From Davidsoniella eucalypti (lineage: Eukaryota > Ascomycota > Sordariomycetes > Microascales > Ceratocystidaceae): a stretch of DNA of 12,172 bases. The position numbers and the translations under genes were made by a program. The notes beneath the pieces are model-generated. The model made no database searches and was not told where the DNA came from. It saw only the letters and a program-made list of their open reading frames with translations. Position 1 is the stretch's first letter. Each line of letters begins with the position of its first letter. Where the stretch lies: NCBI GenBank assembly GCA_004009845.1, contig RMBW01000336.1:1-12172 (forward strand), written 5' to 3'. Shown one piece after another: positions 1 through 9,991 of this stretch.

Positions 1-1041
1 CGAAGTAAGTCAGAGAAGTCAACCTATCTTTGAGTTTAGAGGTGGCTTACGATCAAATAGAAAGTTGATTTAGGAACATCAGTGTATCAAGTATTTTGAT
101 ATTATCATTGCAGAGTTTGGCAAGTGATCGAAATATTTGTCACATACTCACTTCACTGTCTGGTGTCAAAATTGTGTCGATATAAAAGTGAGGCCTTCTG
201 ATATCACTAAGTAGAACATAGAGTTGCTAGAAACCTGGCCATATACATTATTTTATAGTAGGTAATATAGCTAGCTATGACTACTGGCATAGTGAATACA
301 AGTCGTATTATTCTATAGTGCCTCTTAATGTTCAAGGTGGACATTTTTGCAGTTGGTAGAACCTGAAAGGTTATGATACATAATGATACTAACATTGTCT
401 ACTGCTGGTATACATTACATCATCAATATTGTATCAAATGCACAATGAAACTTTCGCGAACTTCTATGATTCAAGCCACACTGTTAAATACCTTTTCACA
501 ATTCATCAATACAAGGTAGCATAGTATTCTATATAAAGGTGGCCATATTATTGTTTTAACTGAGGAGTCAAGAGAAGACGATTGTATATACAACTACAGT
601 AATATATTAGTTCCAAGAGCAACTCAATTCCTAATCACTATATCTATCATTATATATGTGCTCTGATTTTCTCCCGTATTGTCTTTCAATAATGTGTGAT
701 ACCGGCATATAGAGCAGCTATATACAAGCGAAATAAACAATATTTATAGAGCTCTAAGGTGAACTACAACCACACAACAACAACTGATGAACATACGTGT
801 TAAGCTCAAAAAATGTCTATATAGTCTCTAGACACTTGCAATGAAACGTAAGTCGTCAATTATCACTGAAACAAAATACTTAACGTTACTAAAAACATAC
901 GAGAAGGACTAACTGTAATGGACGGGCAGGCAGGAGTTCAAAGGGGAACAAGTGATCACTAGGCGAGTAGTCACGCGATGATGTTTTTGGTGTTTTCAGG
1001 ATATCAGAAATAAACAGAATAATAAATTAAGTAAAGTGGAA
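1..1041. other. AT-rich gene-poor stretch
   Basis: I see no convincing gene, RNA or mobile element here. Stops are frequent in all frames, and the only open frame of note (minus strand, 207-395, 62 codons) has no recognisable protein features. The sequence is rich in short TATA/CTATA runs. Confidence 0.6.
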
Positions 1042-1048
1042 CTAGATC

Positions 1049-1225
1049 AGGACAGGAGCAGGAGCAAAGATAAGAACAAGAACAGGAACAAGAAGAGGAG
1101 GTTGCACTAGGAGGTCAGGTACACAGAGAGTTGTAAGCTTGGAGGGGAAAGGAAAGAAGAGAACAGGAAAGGAAGAAACAAGCAAGATATTTATGTTAAA
1201 CCGAGAGAGGAAGAAAACAGAAGGA
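1049..1225. repeat. Purine-rich (GA/CAGGA) low-complexity tract
   Basis: The plus strand is strongly biased to A and G, with imperfect repeats of AGGAGCA, AAGAACA and AACAGGA units. A 70-codon open frame on the complementary strand is a by-product of this bias (Pro/Leu/Val-rich) and not a gene. It is best read as a degenerate microsatellite-like tract. Confidence 0.6.
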
Positions 1226-1263
1226 TCTGGTCTATGGACAGAAGTTCGAGGCAATGCTGTGTT

Positions 1264-1350
1264 GGCTGTGTATCAAGTCTAGCCTCAATGCAGGAATTGT
1301 TGCCACCGGAGTCGAAAGGTGAGGCTGTGTATCAACCCTAAGCCTCATGC
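1264..1350. repeat. Imperfect direct repeat of ~28 bp, two copies
   Basis: Copy 1 is 1264-1291 and copy 2 is 1323-1350. Both begin GGCTGTGTATCAA and end AGCCTCA(A)TGC, with a few changes between; start-to-start spacing is 59 bp. The role is unknown, and it could be the remnant of a minisatellite or of a local duplication. Confidence 0.6.
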
Positions 1351-2707
1351 GAAGAGTCTGCGAGTGTTATGAAATAACACTAACGCTTAGTCTATATGAG
1401 GTTCAACTTGAGTTATATATCTACAGATTTCCATGTGAAAAAGGTAAATAAGTATTTCGGTCTTGCTCTCTACTATCGCCGAGGCAAGCAGTTGACAGAT
1501 AGCATTGACAGCATGCATTATATAACTTTTTTGCCATTCGAAAACCTTTGTAATCGTTGTTATTACTGTATCCTTTGCATCAAAGACTTTAGCTCATGGA
1601 TATGGCATTCAAGACTTAGGCAATTGTAGACAACTGTACCTAGACTCGGGTTGAAACTGCTTACAAAGTTGGGAATTTTCATTCATAGCTAGATAAACTT
1701 CAAAGACAGTCATCATTTCAGAATATGTTGTGTAATTGCCCTATACAGTGTAGAAAAGGCAATCTTCTTCTCCTGGGTATCCTCTTTCATAGCTGATGCC
1801 AGAATCATATCTTCATTTGTTAGTTCAACTTCCGGGCCACAATAACAGCATTTATACATAACGTGTAGGCAGATATCACGTTTTAGTCATACAACACCTA
1901 GTAACAAATGACATTAGGCACAAAAAAAAGACAGCTCGAATGCCATGATTCACATTTTAGTTGATGATTATGATTCCACTTCAACTCGTCCCCATCTCCA
2001 CATGTGATCCAGGTAATCATTATAATTCTATTCTTTATCACAATTTAATTTCTCTATTGTCTGAACAGATGTAATACCATGTAATTTCTAGAATCTATGT
2101 AAGTGAAAATGGACCGATCCATGGTGGATAGATATCGAACTCCATGCATAGAACATCCATGCTTCAGATGTAGCTGATAACTTGTATTGGAAGCTAGAAA
2201 TTATAGAGACGGCATGGCTAGTGCATCGTTCTTCCTGATGTGCTCGGTATGTTTGGCGGTTCTCATAGCACCAGTAAAGCTGCCATTAATGCGGCAACCG
2301 CTCTGCATGATGTTGAAACTCTCTAGAATCGTCTTGTGGATTATGCACAATTGTAACAAACATACCCTTTCCGCAAGGCCCCAATGCCCATTGTTGCAAG
2401 TTATATCTTTGTATCTACCTTCTTGACAATTTTTCTTCGGTCAATGAGTGTAACCATCTTCAGAGGCACAGAGAATTCTCATCCACAGTCAATGAGACTA
2501 GACACTAGAACTACCTTTTCTCATCACCTACATTACCTCACGGTATCATTCTGCACATCCAAATATATATTTTCACTGCATCAATTCCTGTTACAGATCA
2601 ACATTTGAAGTTGACCAACTAACTTAACGGATTTTTCACAAGGGAAAGTAGCAGAGACCAATCTTCAAGTAGATTTCGAGGAGACCACCCTTAAAACGAT
2701 CTTTTGA

Positions 2708-2727
2708 GATATATATATATATATATA
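2708..2727. repeat. (AT)n microsatellite
   Basis: An uninterrupted alternating AT run of about 20 bp. It is simple sequence with no visible link to a gene. Confidence 0.85.
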
Positions 2728-3608
2728 GTTATGCCTAGAGAGGCATTCAGGATTTGCTGGCATACCCAGAATATTCCTGTCGGAATCCACAGTGCCAGGA
2801 AAGAAAGTACACAGATGATACTAGTCCGGCTAGTCACTGTCTGCTTGGAGCTGTGGCCATTATTACTTGGGCCTTCTCGAGAAGTGGTGTGTCAAGATTG
2901 TGTTCGATAGATGAATTCCGGATCATTTATGTAGTCCTACTAGAATCCTGTATAGCAGGCTTGGTAACACCTGTTTCTTAACTACCGCTTCACGACTACT
3001 GTACAATTTTAGAGATGGTGAGTGCTAAACTTGGAACATAGGCGGCTTCTCAAGGCTAAGCATGACTTAGACGTAGGTCTTGATTACTAGTTCTCTATAA
3101 TCTTCAATTTCCAATTTTTGTTTTTTGCCAAAGCCCTGATACCTTCAGTAATAGCAAATGAGATAAGGCTTGAGATAATTTTTGGTGTTCAGGGGACATG
3201 TAATGATATGCCAGAGTCAATAAAACAGACCTTATTCGTAGGAAACGATATCGCCATGAAATGTGAATCTTTACCTATATATTGAAATCTTTATCTCATA
3301 TTTCAACTCATACCACATCCCCTTCACCATTTTCCAGGAGCTATTCTTGTAGAATTACTACAAACAGATACAGCTTTACGCAATGAAGTCTTGTTTTTCC
3401 GAGCTATAATTGTAGTTGCATTGTTAAATAACCTTCAAGTTATTATATCGAAGGCATTGAGAAGAACCTTCTTGCCTAGTGGCGTTTGAGAAGCGGAGGT
3501 GGGATTGGAAGCTTCAGTTGACACGAACTAGGAAGGGACAGAGGCACACAATCTAGAAAGATGATTTCGATTGTTGCCGATGGAGAGGAGAGCTAATAAC
3601 TGTTGGAA

Positions 3609-3694
3609 AACGGGGGGAATAGGCTTATTTATACCCGTTACTATGCTATCTGCTTAGGTGTATATCTAAGCAAATACCAACTGGGCCTTAGCCC
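3609..3694. repeat. Cluster of three small inverted repeats
   Basis: Three perfect arms pairs occur within 86 bp: AACGGG (3609-3614) with CCCGTT (3634-3639); TGCTTAG (3651-3657) with CTAAGCA (3666-3672), loop 8 nt; GGGC (3683-3686) with GCCC (3691-3694), loop 4 nt. No open frame or T-run beside them marks them as bacterial-style terminators, which would not be expected here. They may be chance or the remains of a structured element. Confidence 0.4.
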
Positions 3695-4023
3695 GTGACA
3701 TCAGTAGCCATAGTAAAATGGATAGTATGTGGATAAAGAGTTGTGGCTGTGGTTCAACATTCGTGATGTAGTACAAGCAAATGCCAAGACTTTTAGCTTA
3801 GGGTCGGTTTCTATTGTTTCTTTAGAGAAACAAGATAGACTTATGAACGGCGGAAATAGGCTATTCATATATGTTTATGTTTTCAATGCAAATCATCTCA
3901 CTTCGCTATGAACAGAGAACCGGCAATGTAGTGCTGCACTCCTCATCACCTAAGTGAGTTGTAGACTAGTGACATTGTCATTTGATATAGTCCAGTTACA
4001 TTAGCTATAATATAGCAAGTCGA

Positions 4024-4043
4024 CGAAGTAACACGAAGTAACG
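4024..4043. repeat. Tandem 10 bp direct repeat
   Basis: CGAAGTAACA is followed directly by CGAAGTAACG, two units differing at the last base. Too small to assign a function. Confidence 0.6.
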
Positions 4044-4570
4044 ATCAAGGTCATGGTGAGCCACACTTCCTTATACTAGCTATGTTTCTGCTTACTCTCG
4101 TAGGACAAATATAGTTAAGCAACAGAATGCGGCAAAAGTAAGGCTTAACTAGTGGGAAACACGCGTGTTAGTGAGAACTACCGTTAAGTAGATTAGCGGT
4201 TAACTGATATATGTACATGTAATATACGAATGGTTTGTTTATATTTCTGTTCTTGTTGTGTAGACATCTCATAGTATAGCCCCTGATCTCAGAAACATGT
4301 AAAATCAATCTGATTATAGTATCACTTTACTATCTCTGACCATCATCATTTTCTTGCTTTGGATATAAATCACCAATTGCCCAGAAATACAAGTACGATC
4401 GTGATAGTTGTCGTGTGCTAACCGTGTCAGAGCCTCGCTTTCGGCATGTCCAGAGGTCTGACCTTATATAGACTTTTAGGACTTCAATAAAATTAGGACT
4501 TTAGCTATCATGTATTTTTCTTTAATGAGAAGGCCATCGTTAAAAATGGTCTGATTTGGCTACTAGGCCG

Positions 4571-4629
4571 ATTGGACGTCATTTAAAGGACTTTCCTTTC
4601 AAAATTGGCCACAGCAGTCTATAAAAAGG
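4571..4629 (+). promoter_or_regulatory. Putative Pol II core promoter (inverted CCAAT boxes and TATA box)
   Basis: Two ATTGG motifs (CCAAT on the other strand) lie at 4571-4575 and 4604-4608, and a strong TATA box, TATAAAAAGG, lies at 4620-4629. A pyrimidine-rich stretch follows at about 4645-4670, typical of fungal transcription start regions. If transcription starts there, the leader of the downstream gene would be about 200-240 nt. Start site and factors are inferred, not shown. Confidence 0.6.
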
Positions 4630-4892
4630 CGTCACAGTCCTGTTTTGGGGTTTTTTTTCTTTCCATCTTTCATCACCATCGATTCATTGACTTACAGTCC
4701 ATTCTTGATATAACCAGCTTTTATTGATTAGAATTATACCTTCTTCTTCCCATTTTCTCTTACAAGATTAATCATCTTATAGTTTGTCAACTCGCTACCT
4801 CCAAACAACACCATCTTTTTACAATTCACTTTGAAATTTGATCTAGTATGTATCTCCCATTCTTCTGGCTCTATATCTGTGAATCTAACATC

Positions 4893-5960
4893 ATGGAGGC
4901 CGATTTCAAAATGAACGACACCGAGGCTCAGATCCGCACCAGCGTCAACACCGTCCTCGGTGTTGGTGCCTACGAGTCTCTGGCAGTTTCCGGACTTGGC
5001 CACCTCGATGAGGTCAATTACGACGAGGACCAAACCAGCTGGGCCCAGAACGCCTTAGATCTTGCAAAGCAGGATCAGGCCATCTGGGCCGCTTCTACAG
5101 TCTTCCTTGCCCCCCGCAGCGTCGCTGTAATCCCTGAGGTGTCTGGTGACATCGAGGATGGAACTGCCCAGAGCGAAGGGCAATCTGAGCTAGTGTCTGA
5201 AGAGCCGGATCTAGACGTCGACAGTGGAGTTTCCGACTACTCCGACTCCACGCCAGCTACCCCACTGCTGGAGGCTGTCATACCTGAGGGTGGATTGATA
5301 TGCGCCATCAGAGAGGCCGAGCTAGCAGCCTTCACACTAGCTCAGGAGTGGTACTACTATTACGCCCAAAACAGTACGTGCCGCTACCAAGATCCTCAGG
5401 GCAGGCTATCCTATCAGCCCGTCCAAGATAGCAAACCCAGCAGCTATCAAGAGGGCGGACTGTACTGCATACCAGTCTGCTCTCAACACGAGGATTTTGG
5501 GTTGTCCAACGCCTGCGGGTTCATGCCCTCCCATGATCGCGTTGTTGAACACGCCTCAGCGGCGAGATACGTGAGCGCCTTTAAGCCTGGCAATATCTTG
5601 CCGGTTTCAGCGATGCCCGACCTGTCGGCTGGCAACTTCTATGTTGTCATATCCAAGGCATCCCCCATTTTCCGCGGCAAGAATTCCTACCCGGAGGATC
5701 ACCCCGTGAAGGAAATTGGTGACGGACCTTGGTGGCTCCGAAGCAACCTCACACATCGTGTCATCACGGTTGATGTGGCGCACAACCCGTCATACGAGAG
5801 CGACGGAAAGCTCGTGAACGTCCGGATCCTCGTCGAGCCTGCGTTTGGCGACAAGATGGAGGGCATCGATGAGCAGATCAAAGTGATGCTGCATCGAATG
5901 TCCGACTTCGTCATAAGAGGCGAGATAGACTTGGACGGGCGGAGAGCTTTCGTCGCTTGA
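4893..5960 (+). CDS. Hypothetical protein, 355 aa (370 aa if started at 4848), family not recognised
   Basis: This is the only long open frame in the window and has no visible intron. I prefer the ATG at 4893: it has A at -3 and G at +4, and GC-rich, fungal-like codon use begins there, while the 15 codons after the ATG at 4848 are AT-rich and encode a hydrophobic stretch (MYLPFFWLYIC) resembling leader sequence. In 370-residue numbering, residues 30-100 are mixed helical and acidic; 105-138 form a Ser/Glu/Asp-rich low-complexity linker (SEEPDLDVDSGVSDYSDSTP); 145-370 look globular, with a YYYY run at 169-172, cysteines at 152, 178, 207, 211 and 223, and motifs GDGPWWLRSN and VNVRILVEPAFGD near the C-terminus. 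No membrane segment is evident in the 355 aa form. I recognise no catalytic motif or family and assign no function. A TATA box lies about 265 bp upstream. Confidence 0.85.
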   Translation: MEADFKMNDTEAQIRTSVNTVLGVGAYESLAVSGLGHLDEVNYDEDQTSWAQNALDLAKQDQAIWAASTVFLAPRSVAVIPEVSGDIEDGTAQSEGQSELVSEEPDLDVDSGVSDYSDSTPATPLLEAVIPEGGLICAIREAELAAFTLAQEWYYYYAQNSTCRYQDPQGRLSYQPVQDSKPSSYQEGGLYCIPVCSQHEDFGLSNACGFMPSHDRVVEHASAARYVSAFKPGNILPVSAMPDLSAGNFYVVISKASPIFRGKNSYPEDHPVKEIGDGPWWLRSNLTHRVITVDVAHNPSYESDGKLVNVRILVEPAFGDKMEGIDEQIKVMLHRMSDFVIRGEIDLDGRRAFVA

Positions 5961-6693
5961 GTGCTGAGTTGATGAGGTGGCGAGGTTGGTGAGACACAGG
6001 TGAGCAGGCATGAGCTGGAGGCATAGACTGGGCTGGGTATCTAACCGGGATTGGGTCGATTTTATGATGTTTAAATGGAGTTTTTGTTTTTTTTGTTTTG
6101 TTTTGTTTCAATCTATCAGTTATTTACACATATCATCCCTTGCATATACCAATTGTAAATATCTCTATATTGTGGAATAGCCATTGAATGTCTCTGCTCT
6201 AATCTAGAATCTTGTTTTCCTTAGCAGTTCCAACCCTTCATTGGAACTTGGTGCTCACGTGATCATTACGAGGATGACTTTGGCCCTTCTTTGCATAGAA
6301 GTTCTCGCAGCAAGTGCCTTTGGGAACCTAGTAATCATCCCATAATAGGCAACGGCACGAAGTTCTGGGAGGAGCAATTGTGCAATGTCTTGGAAAAACT
6401 GTGGGAGCAAAACATAGGCCTGTGAGCGTAGTAAAAGGGATGTTAGCATATGAAATTTCCCAATTAGGAACTCTACTGTTCGGCTAACTTCAATGCCAAT
6501 TGAGCAATTTCGTATATATACCAAAATCTCGTGATTTTCCTATTTGACACCAAGCTTATGTTATATTAAATATGTCCTATAATGTGTGAAGTTCTGGGTA
6601 AAAGACTTTGTTATCATAAGTCGCTCTTGTAGCTGTTATTATTGCTCTTGCTAGTCCCCAATCGATTTAAGCATATGCGATGTTTAACCATGA
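5961..6693. other. 3' flank of the 355 aa gene; no further gene seen
   Basis: A T-rich tract at about 6080-6110 probably lies in the 3' untranslated region, though no AATAAA signal stands out. The rest is AT-rich with only short open frames, the longest an 89-codon minus-strand frame with no recognisable features. I support no other gene here. Confidence 0.5.
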
Positions 6694-6733
6694 CTTTTTT
6701 TTATATTTTTTTATATTTTTTTATATTTTTTTA
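6694..6733. repeat. TTATATTTTT decamer tandem repeat
   Basis: About four units of the 10 bp motif TTATATTTTT run head to tail. It is a minisatellite-like simple repeat, and the 10 bp period gives A/T runs once per helical turn. Confidence 0.85.
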
Positions 6734-7337
6734 TTCATTTATCTTATGGAGCTATAGAGCTATGAAGATAACCATGACTATTAATCACGTTTCTATTAGA
6801 AGTATATAGACAGATACAAATCTGCCGGTTGTAGTATAGCTAGCCATAGCTACAGCCTAGATACAACTGTACTATATCCACACTACTTTCGATGGTGTCC
6901 AGTATACCCACTCCCGGATACTTCCACACGTTTCTTTTCCTCATGTCCTAATTCTTGTGAGTGAGTTTTGGCTTTTAGGCCTTTACATAGTAACATATTT
7001 GCCTCTATGAATTTATTGCTATCTATAAGTTGGGGAGAATCTTCTCTGCTTCTTAAAAAATATTTTCTTCTCACACACTTCACACTTCTCCAGATCAACT
7101 CAGAATCACGGCTTGATTTCGACCAGAACCTCCAAATCAATTCAAACACCACACGCCATTCAATATAAGTGACTATTAGTCTTCTCCTCCGACGTACGCT
7201 CATTCCGCTTTAAACGATAAAACTACAGGTTTTGTCTAGCACATTTGCTAGCTTATCAGAGTCTTTATGTCGTAGCTCTCTAGCACTCAGTACTGTCTTG
7301 TAGCTTTACCTTCTTGTGTATCTAATTCCATAGCTAA
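6734..7337. other. AT-rich stretch, no supported gene
   Basis: Overlapping short open frames on both strands (about 66 and 106 codons) share the same bases and neither shows protein-like features. The block starts with a GAGCTATAGAGCTATGA motif (about 6749-6765) that recurs inverted at 7882-7911. No target duplication flanks that pair, so I do not call a transposon. Confidence 0.45.
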
Positions 7338-7634
7338 TCAAGTCTTGATACATCCTTCCATCATTAAATATAATAGCATGAATTTCTGTTCTTGTGGTGT
7401 ATTGACCCAGAATGGCGGCATTAGGGGCAACAAAAACTCCAAGTCAGTGCCAGGACTATTTCTAACACTTGGATTTTTGTAGATTCTCATATTGCCTTTG
7501 TAGTCTTTCTCAATAATATTAGGAAGGATATAACTTGTAAGAATCAGAGCGTTTCGAATTGGGTTGAACACATTGTGCAACATTTCGTTTATGTTGGAAA
7601 TTAGAAGTTTGATATCACAATAAAAATTGGCCAT
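7338..7634 (-). CDS. Weak candidate ORF, 98 aa, possibly a decayed gene fragment
   Basis: The frame starts at an ATG (complement of 7632-7634) and ends at TGA. The translation is mixed and somewhat protein-like, with segments such as NPIRNALILTSYILPN and GTDLEFLLPLMPPFWVN. It has no domain I recognise, AT-rich codon use unlike the 355 aa gene, and no clear promoter. Downstream of its stop the same frame is broken by further stops, which would suit a degraded coding remnant. It could equally be a chance frame in non-coding DNA. Confidence 0.2.
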   Translation of the reverse strand: MANFYCDIKLLISNINEMLHNVFNPIRNALILTSYILPNIIEKDYKGNMRIYKNPSVRNSPGTDLEFLLPLMPPFWVNTPQEQKFMLLYLMMEGCIKT

Positions 7635-7637
7635 CAA

Positions 7638-8910
7638 TCATGTATGATGCTGCGCTCTGGCTGAGTCTGATGTTGATATCTTCAACATGAATGATGGTAG
7701 GACCATTGAAACGATCATGCTGGCAGCTGATGCTCTGGATTTAGCAGAGGAAGACTGGCGTTTATGTTCTCGTTTTTTTCTTTTGGGAGGTTTCGGTTAC
7801 ACTTTTACATATTCTCTGTGGGGTTTGAATACATTTTGAAAGCTTTTGGTATATAATGTATATATGCCCAACACTTGCATTTTCATAGCTCTATAGCTCT
7901 ATAGCTCCATACTAGCCCTACTCCTGGCTGTGATAAATTTATACACGACAATTCAACTATAAAGACAAACCTCCATCGCGATGGACAATATTTAGTATGG
8001 TATAACTATATTAAGATTGTCACAGCAACATTAGTGTGTCGTCTATCTATGTAATAATAGTTAGTGCTATTGGAAAGGAAAATAAGATGCATAGAATTTG
8101 GGAGGATAAAGATAGTATATGTAAGTATTACTATGTATTTCAATTAGGTTCTTTAGTTGTAAGAAGAACGACAAGACTAATATGGCATTTCAAATTATGA
8201 ACAGCTTTAGGTACTTATACCATTAGAACAGCATGACATTAGGTTGTTGGGATTTAGCGCTCACATGATTGAGAAAACAATAAGTGAGGTGGTTGCAACT
8301 GGCACAATTCGTATTTTAATACTGAACTTACATAGTATTCACTTTCTGTGGTATCTGCAGGTTATATTGATCACTGAATGATTCCCAAGTTAAAAAGCAA
8401 GTTAAAATCGTGGCTAAAATATAAGAGCAAAGACCAAGATTATTGAGAAAATGTCCTGTATAGACAAGTAAGAAGAATGGTAGTAGCAAAATCAGCAGTG
8501 ATCAATGGCTTACAGTAAGTTATGTACGTAGTTCTAAAGTAATGTTACATTACAAGGGAAATGTCACAATGTAAGACGTATATATATAGGAATATAGGCG
8601 ATGGTAGAACTTCTAACGTGATGCTAGCATTAAGATCAAAGATTGTAGAGAGCAAGCATTAGCAGTAGGTTGTTAAAAAAGGTTTAATAAACGATGGGTT
8701 GTGTTATTGAGTATCAAGAGAAGAGTAGATTGGTTAATTAACAGAGAAAGAGTTATGGATAAGTCACAGCTTCAAACTAGGCGATTGGGAAATGATTGTA
8801 TAATCAGTCATTGAAGTATAGTTCTTTAGATAGTGCAAATGTTGGCTGTTAAGGTTATCGAAGAAATGATGTTATTGTCAGCCAGTAATATAGGACAATT
8901 CATCGAGTGC
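7638..8910. other. AT-rich gene-poor stretch
   Basis: I see no coding region, RNA gene or bounded repeat here. Bases 7882-7911 hold a short AGCTCTAT tandem motif (three imperfect units). Stops are dense in all frames. Faint similarity to the repeated elements further right may extend left of 8911 but is too diverged to call by eye. Confidence 0.5.
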
Positions 8911-9071
8911 CTCAAGTTGGGTGCATCAAAAATGACAAAGGTCGAAAAAAGAAAGCGAGAATGGACAGCAGCATTGGGAATATGTGCTGGTCGCTCTTAA
9001 AGATCTACGACGAAGTGGAAAAGTTCGTCTTTAGACGAGGGGGGTACCGTGAACTCAAAGTACGGAGGTTG
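8911..9071 (-). mobile_element. Old, truncated copy (C) of the 5S-associated repeat element
   Basis: This block aligns with the 5'-proximal ~170 bp (sense, minus strand) of elements A and B. The shared core includes GAATGGACAGCAGCATTGGG, then ATGTGCTGGTCGCTCTT, the CGACGAAG...TTCGTCTTT segment, and the G-run plus GAACTCAAAG loop. It differs from A and B by many substitutions and small gaps, so it is clearly older. The rest of the element (its tail half) is not recognisable to the left. It lies just beyond the 3' end of the 5S gene, in the same orientation as the other copies, but without a 5S-derived duplication at its 5' edge. Confidence 0.7.
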
Positions 9072-9137
9072 TATACAGCGTTATGGATATGACGTAAGAA
9101 TTAGGGAAAACTACAGCAAAAAAGGTGCACAAAGACC

Positions 9138-9142
9138 AAAAA
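9138..9142 (-). terminator. RNA polymerase III T-run terminator of the 5S gene
   Basis: On the minus strand TTTTT begins 1 nt after the mature 5S 3' end, as expected for Pol III termination. A second run of six T lies further downstream (9118-9123). Confidence 0.7.
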
Positions 9143-9143
9143 G

Positions 9144-9259
9144 ACATACAACACCCGGTATTCCCACGTGGTCACCCACCGTAGTACTGATCGAGCGCTT
9201 GATAGTTTAACTAGGGGAGAGCGGACGGGATCCCGTGCTTTCTATTAGCTGTGGTCGTA
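9144..9259 (-). rRNA. 5S ribosomal RNA gene (lacks first ~3 nt; displaced from its native promoter)
   Basis: The minus strand reads as a fungal 5S rRNA of about 119 nt. The 5' part TACGACCACAG is followed by GGGATCCCGTCCGCTCT, then GTACTACGGTGGGTGACC and CACGTGGGAATACC, and the 3' end GTTGTATGT pairs with the 5' end (helix I). The C-box region of the internal promoter lies at 9160-9180 and appears intact. The loop normally read GTTAAGC is GTTAAAC here, and helix II (TAATAG against CTATCA) has one A-C mismatch, so mild decay is possible. The first three nucleotides (ACA) are replaced by the CAA tail of element A. The native 5' end and upstream TATA are now about 1.5 kb away at 10774-10819. Whether it is transcribed is unknown. 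The gene identity is secure; functionality is not. Confidence 0.85.
9247..9259. repeat. Target-site duplication of element A, left copy (5S 5' end)
   Basis: AGCTGTGGTCGTA, nucleotides ~4-16 of the 5S gene read on its opposite strand, is repeated exactly at 10015-10027 on the other side of element A. A perfect 13 bp duplication is in the range made by target-primed reverse transcription. Confidence 0.8.
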
Positions 9260-9260
9260 G

Positions 9261-9290
<30 letters not shown>
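9260..9290. repeat. (TTG)n run: (CAA)n 3' tail of element A
   Basis: G followed by ten TTG units. On the element's sense (minus) strand this is a (CAA)10 tail joined directly to the 5S target. The equivalent run in element B has only six units. Confidence 0.85.
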
Positions 9291-9292
<2 letters not shown>

Positions 9293-9958
9293 ATATTTAT
9301 TCTCTTCCTAAACTATTACGAGTGGATTTTCGAGTCCGGTCGTGCCGATTTTTCTGTCTCCGGTATATCTTATCCACTTCCACCCGTATCCTAGTCCGGG
9401 TCCGGACTACCCTCCCGGGCTCCATAGGACGCCTTCATGGATACCCCCTGTAACTTCGAAACATCCTCAAACCATTCCCCAAAAAAAGACCCACATCATC
9501 CAAGCCCTAAGTGGGGCTACCATCCACGTAATCAGGTGACCGCACCATCCGACGCGCCTCCAAGAGGCTGGTGATCGAGTGTCGAGAGAAGAGAAAAATT
9601 GGCGTAGTCGAGTCGGGTGCGATGGTAGAGGCACAGCGACAAGACTCCCGCGCCACGGGTTGGGCTTCCGGAACCTTCAAAAATAGGTTGCCCTTCGAGT
9701 ATGAGTGTGTCTCCCTGAGCTTTGTAGTGTGTAGTGACTCGGGAGACCAGCGATCGCGTGAGTGTGGCGAAAAGGGGGGCGATTGTTGGTGAGAACATCT
9801 CTCGAGAGAGGAAAAAGTCGGGCTCAAGGCCTCATACTCGATGCATCAATAAAGACAAGTGTCTAAAAAGATAAAAAGAATGGACAGCAGCATTGGGAAT
9901 ATGTGCTGGTCGCTCTTGAAAACCCACGACGAAGGGGAAAAATTCGTCTTTGGACAAA

Positions 9959-9991
9959 GGGGGAGGTACTCGAACTCAAAGGTACCCCCCC
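9959..9991 (-). other. Conserved stem-loop near the 5' end of element A
   Basis: GGGGGAGGTAC and GTACCCCCCC are inverted arms around a 12-nt loop containing GAACTCAAAG. In element B (10718-10751) the arms read GGTAAC and GTTACC: an added A on one arm is matched by a T on the other, so pairing is kept although sequence changes. The loop is conserved in A, B and the old copy C. It may be an RNA structure needed by the element. Confidence 0.55.

Larger units (their letters stand above)
1351..4560. other. Long AT-rich stretch without a supported gene
   Basis: Open frames here reach at most about 80 codons, carry no recognisable domain and lack the GC-rich codon pattern of the gene at 4893-5960. 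I found no tRNA (no convincing A-box/B-box pair) and no terminal inverted repeats with target duplication. Visible structure is limited to a dinucleotide run, small hairpins and a 10 bp tandem repeat, listed separately. A heavily intron-split or decayed gene cannot be excluded by eye. Confidence 0.5.

Noticed and set aside
1042..1254. 70-codon minus-strand frame
   Set aside because: It is the complement of a purine-rich low-complexity tract.
4734..5033. 99-codon minus-strand frame at the start of the main gene
   Set aside because: It is the shadow of the plus-strand coding region, which has the better codon pattern, start context and promoter.
6883..7203. 106-codon minus-strand frame and overlapping 66-codon plus-strand frame
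   Set aside because: No domain, AT-rich codon use, no promoter, and the two strands overlap fully.
6745..7911. Inverted AGCTATAG-type motifs (6745-6766 and 7882-7911) as ends of a transposon
   Set aside because: The similarity is ~20 bp of semi-simple sequence, and I see no target duplication outside it.
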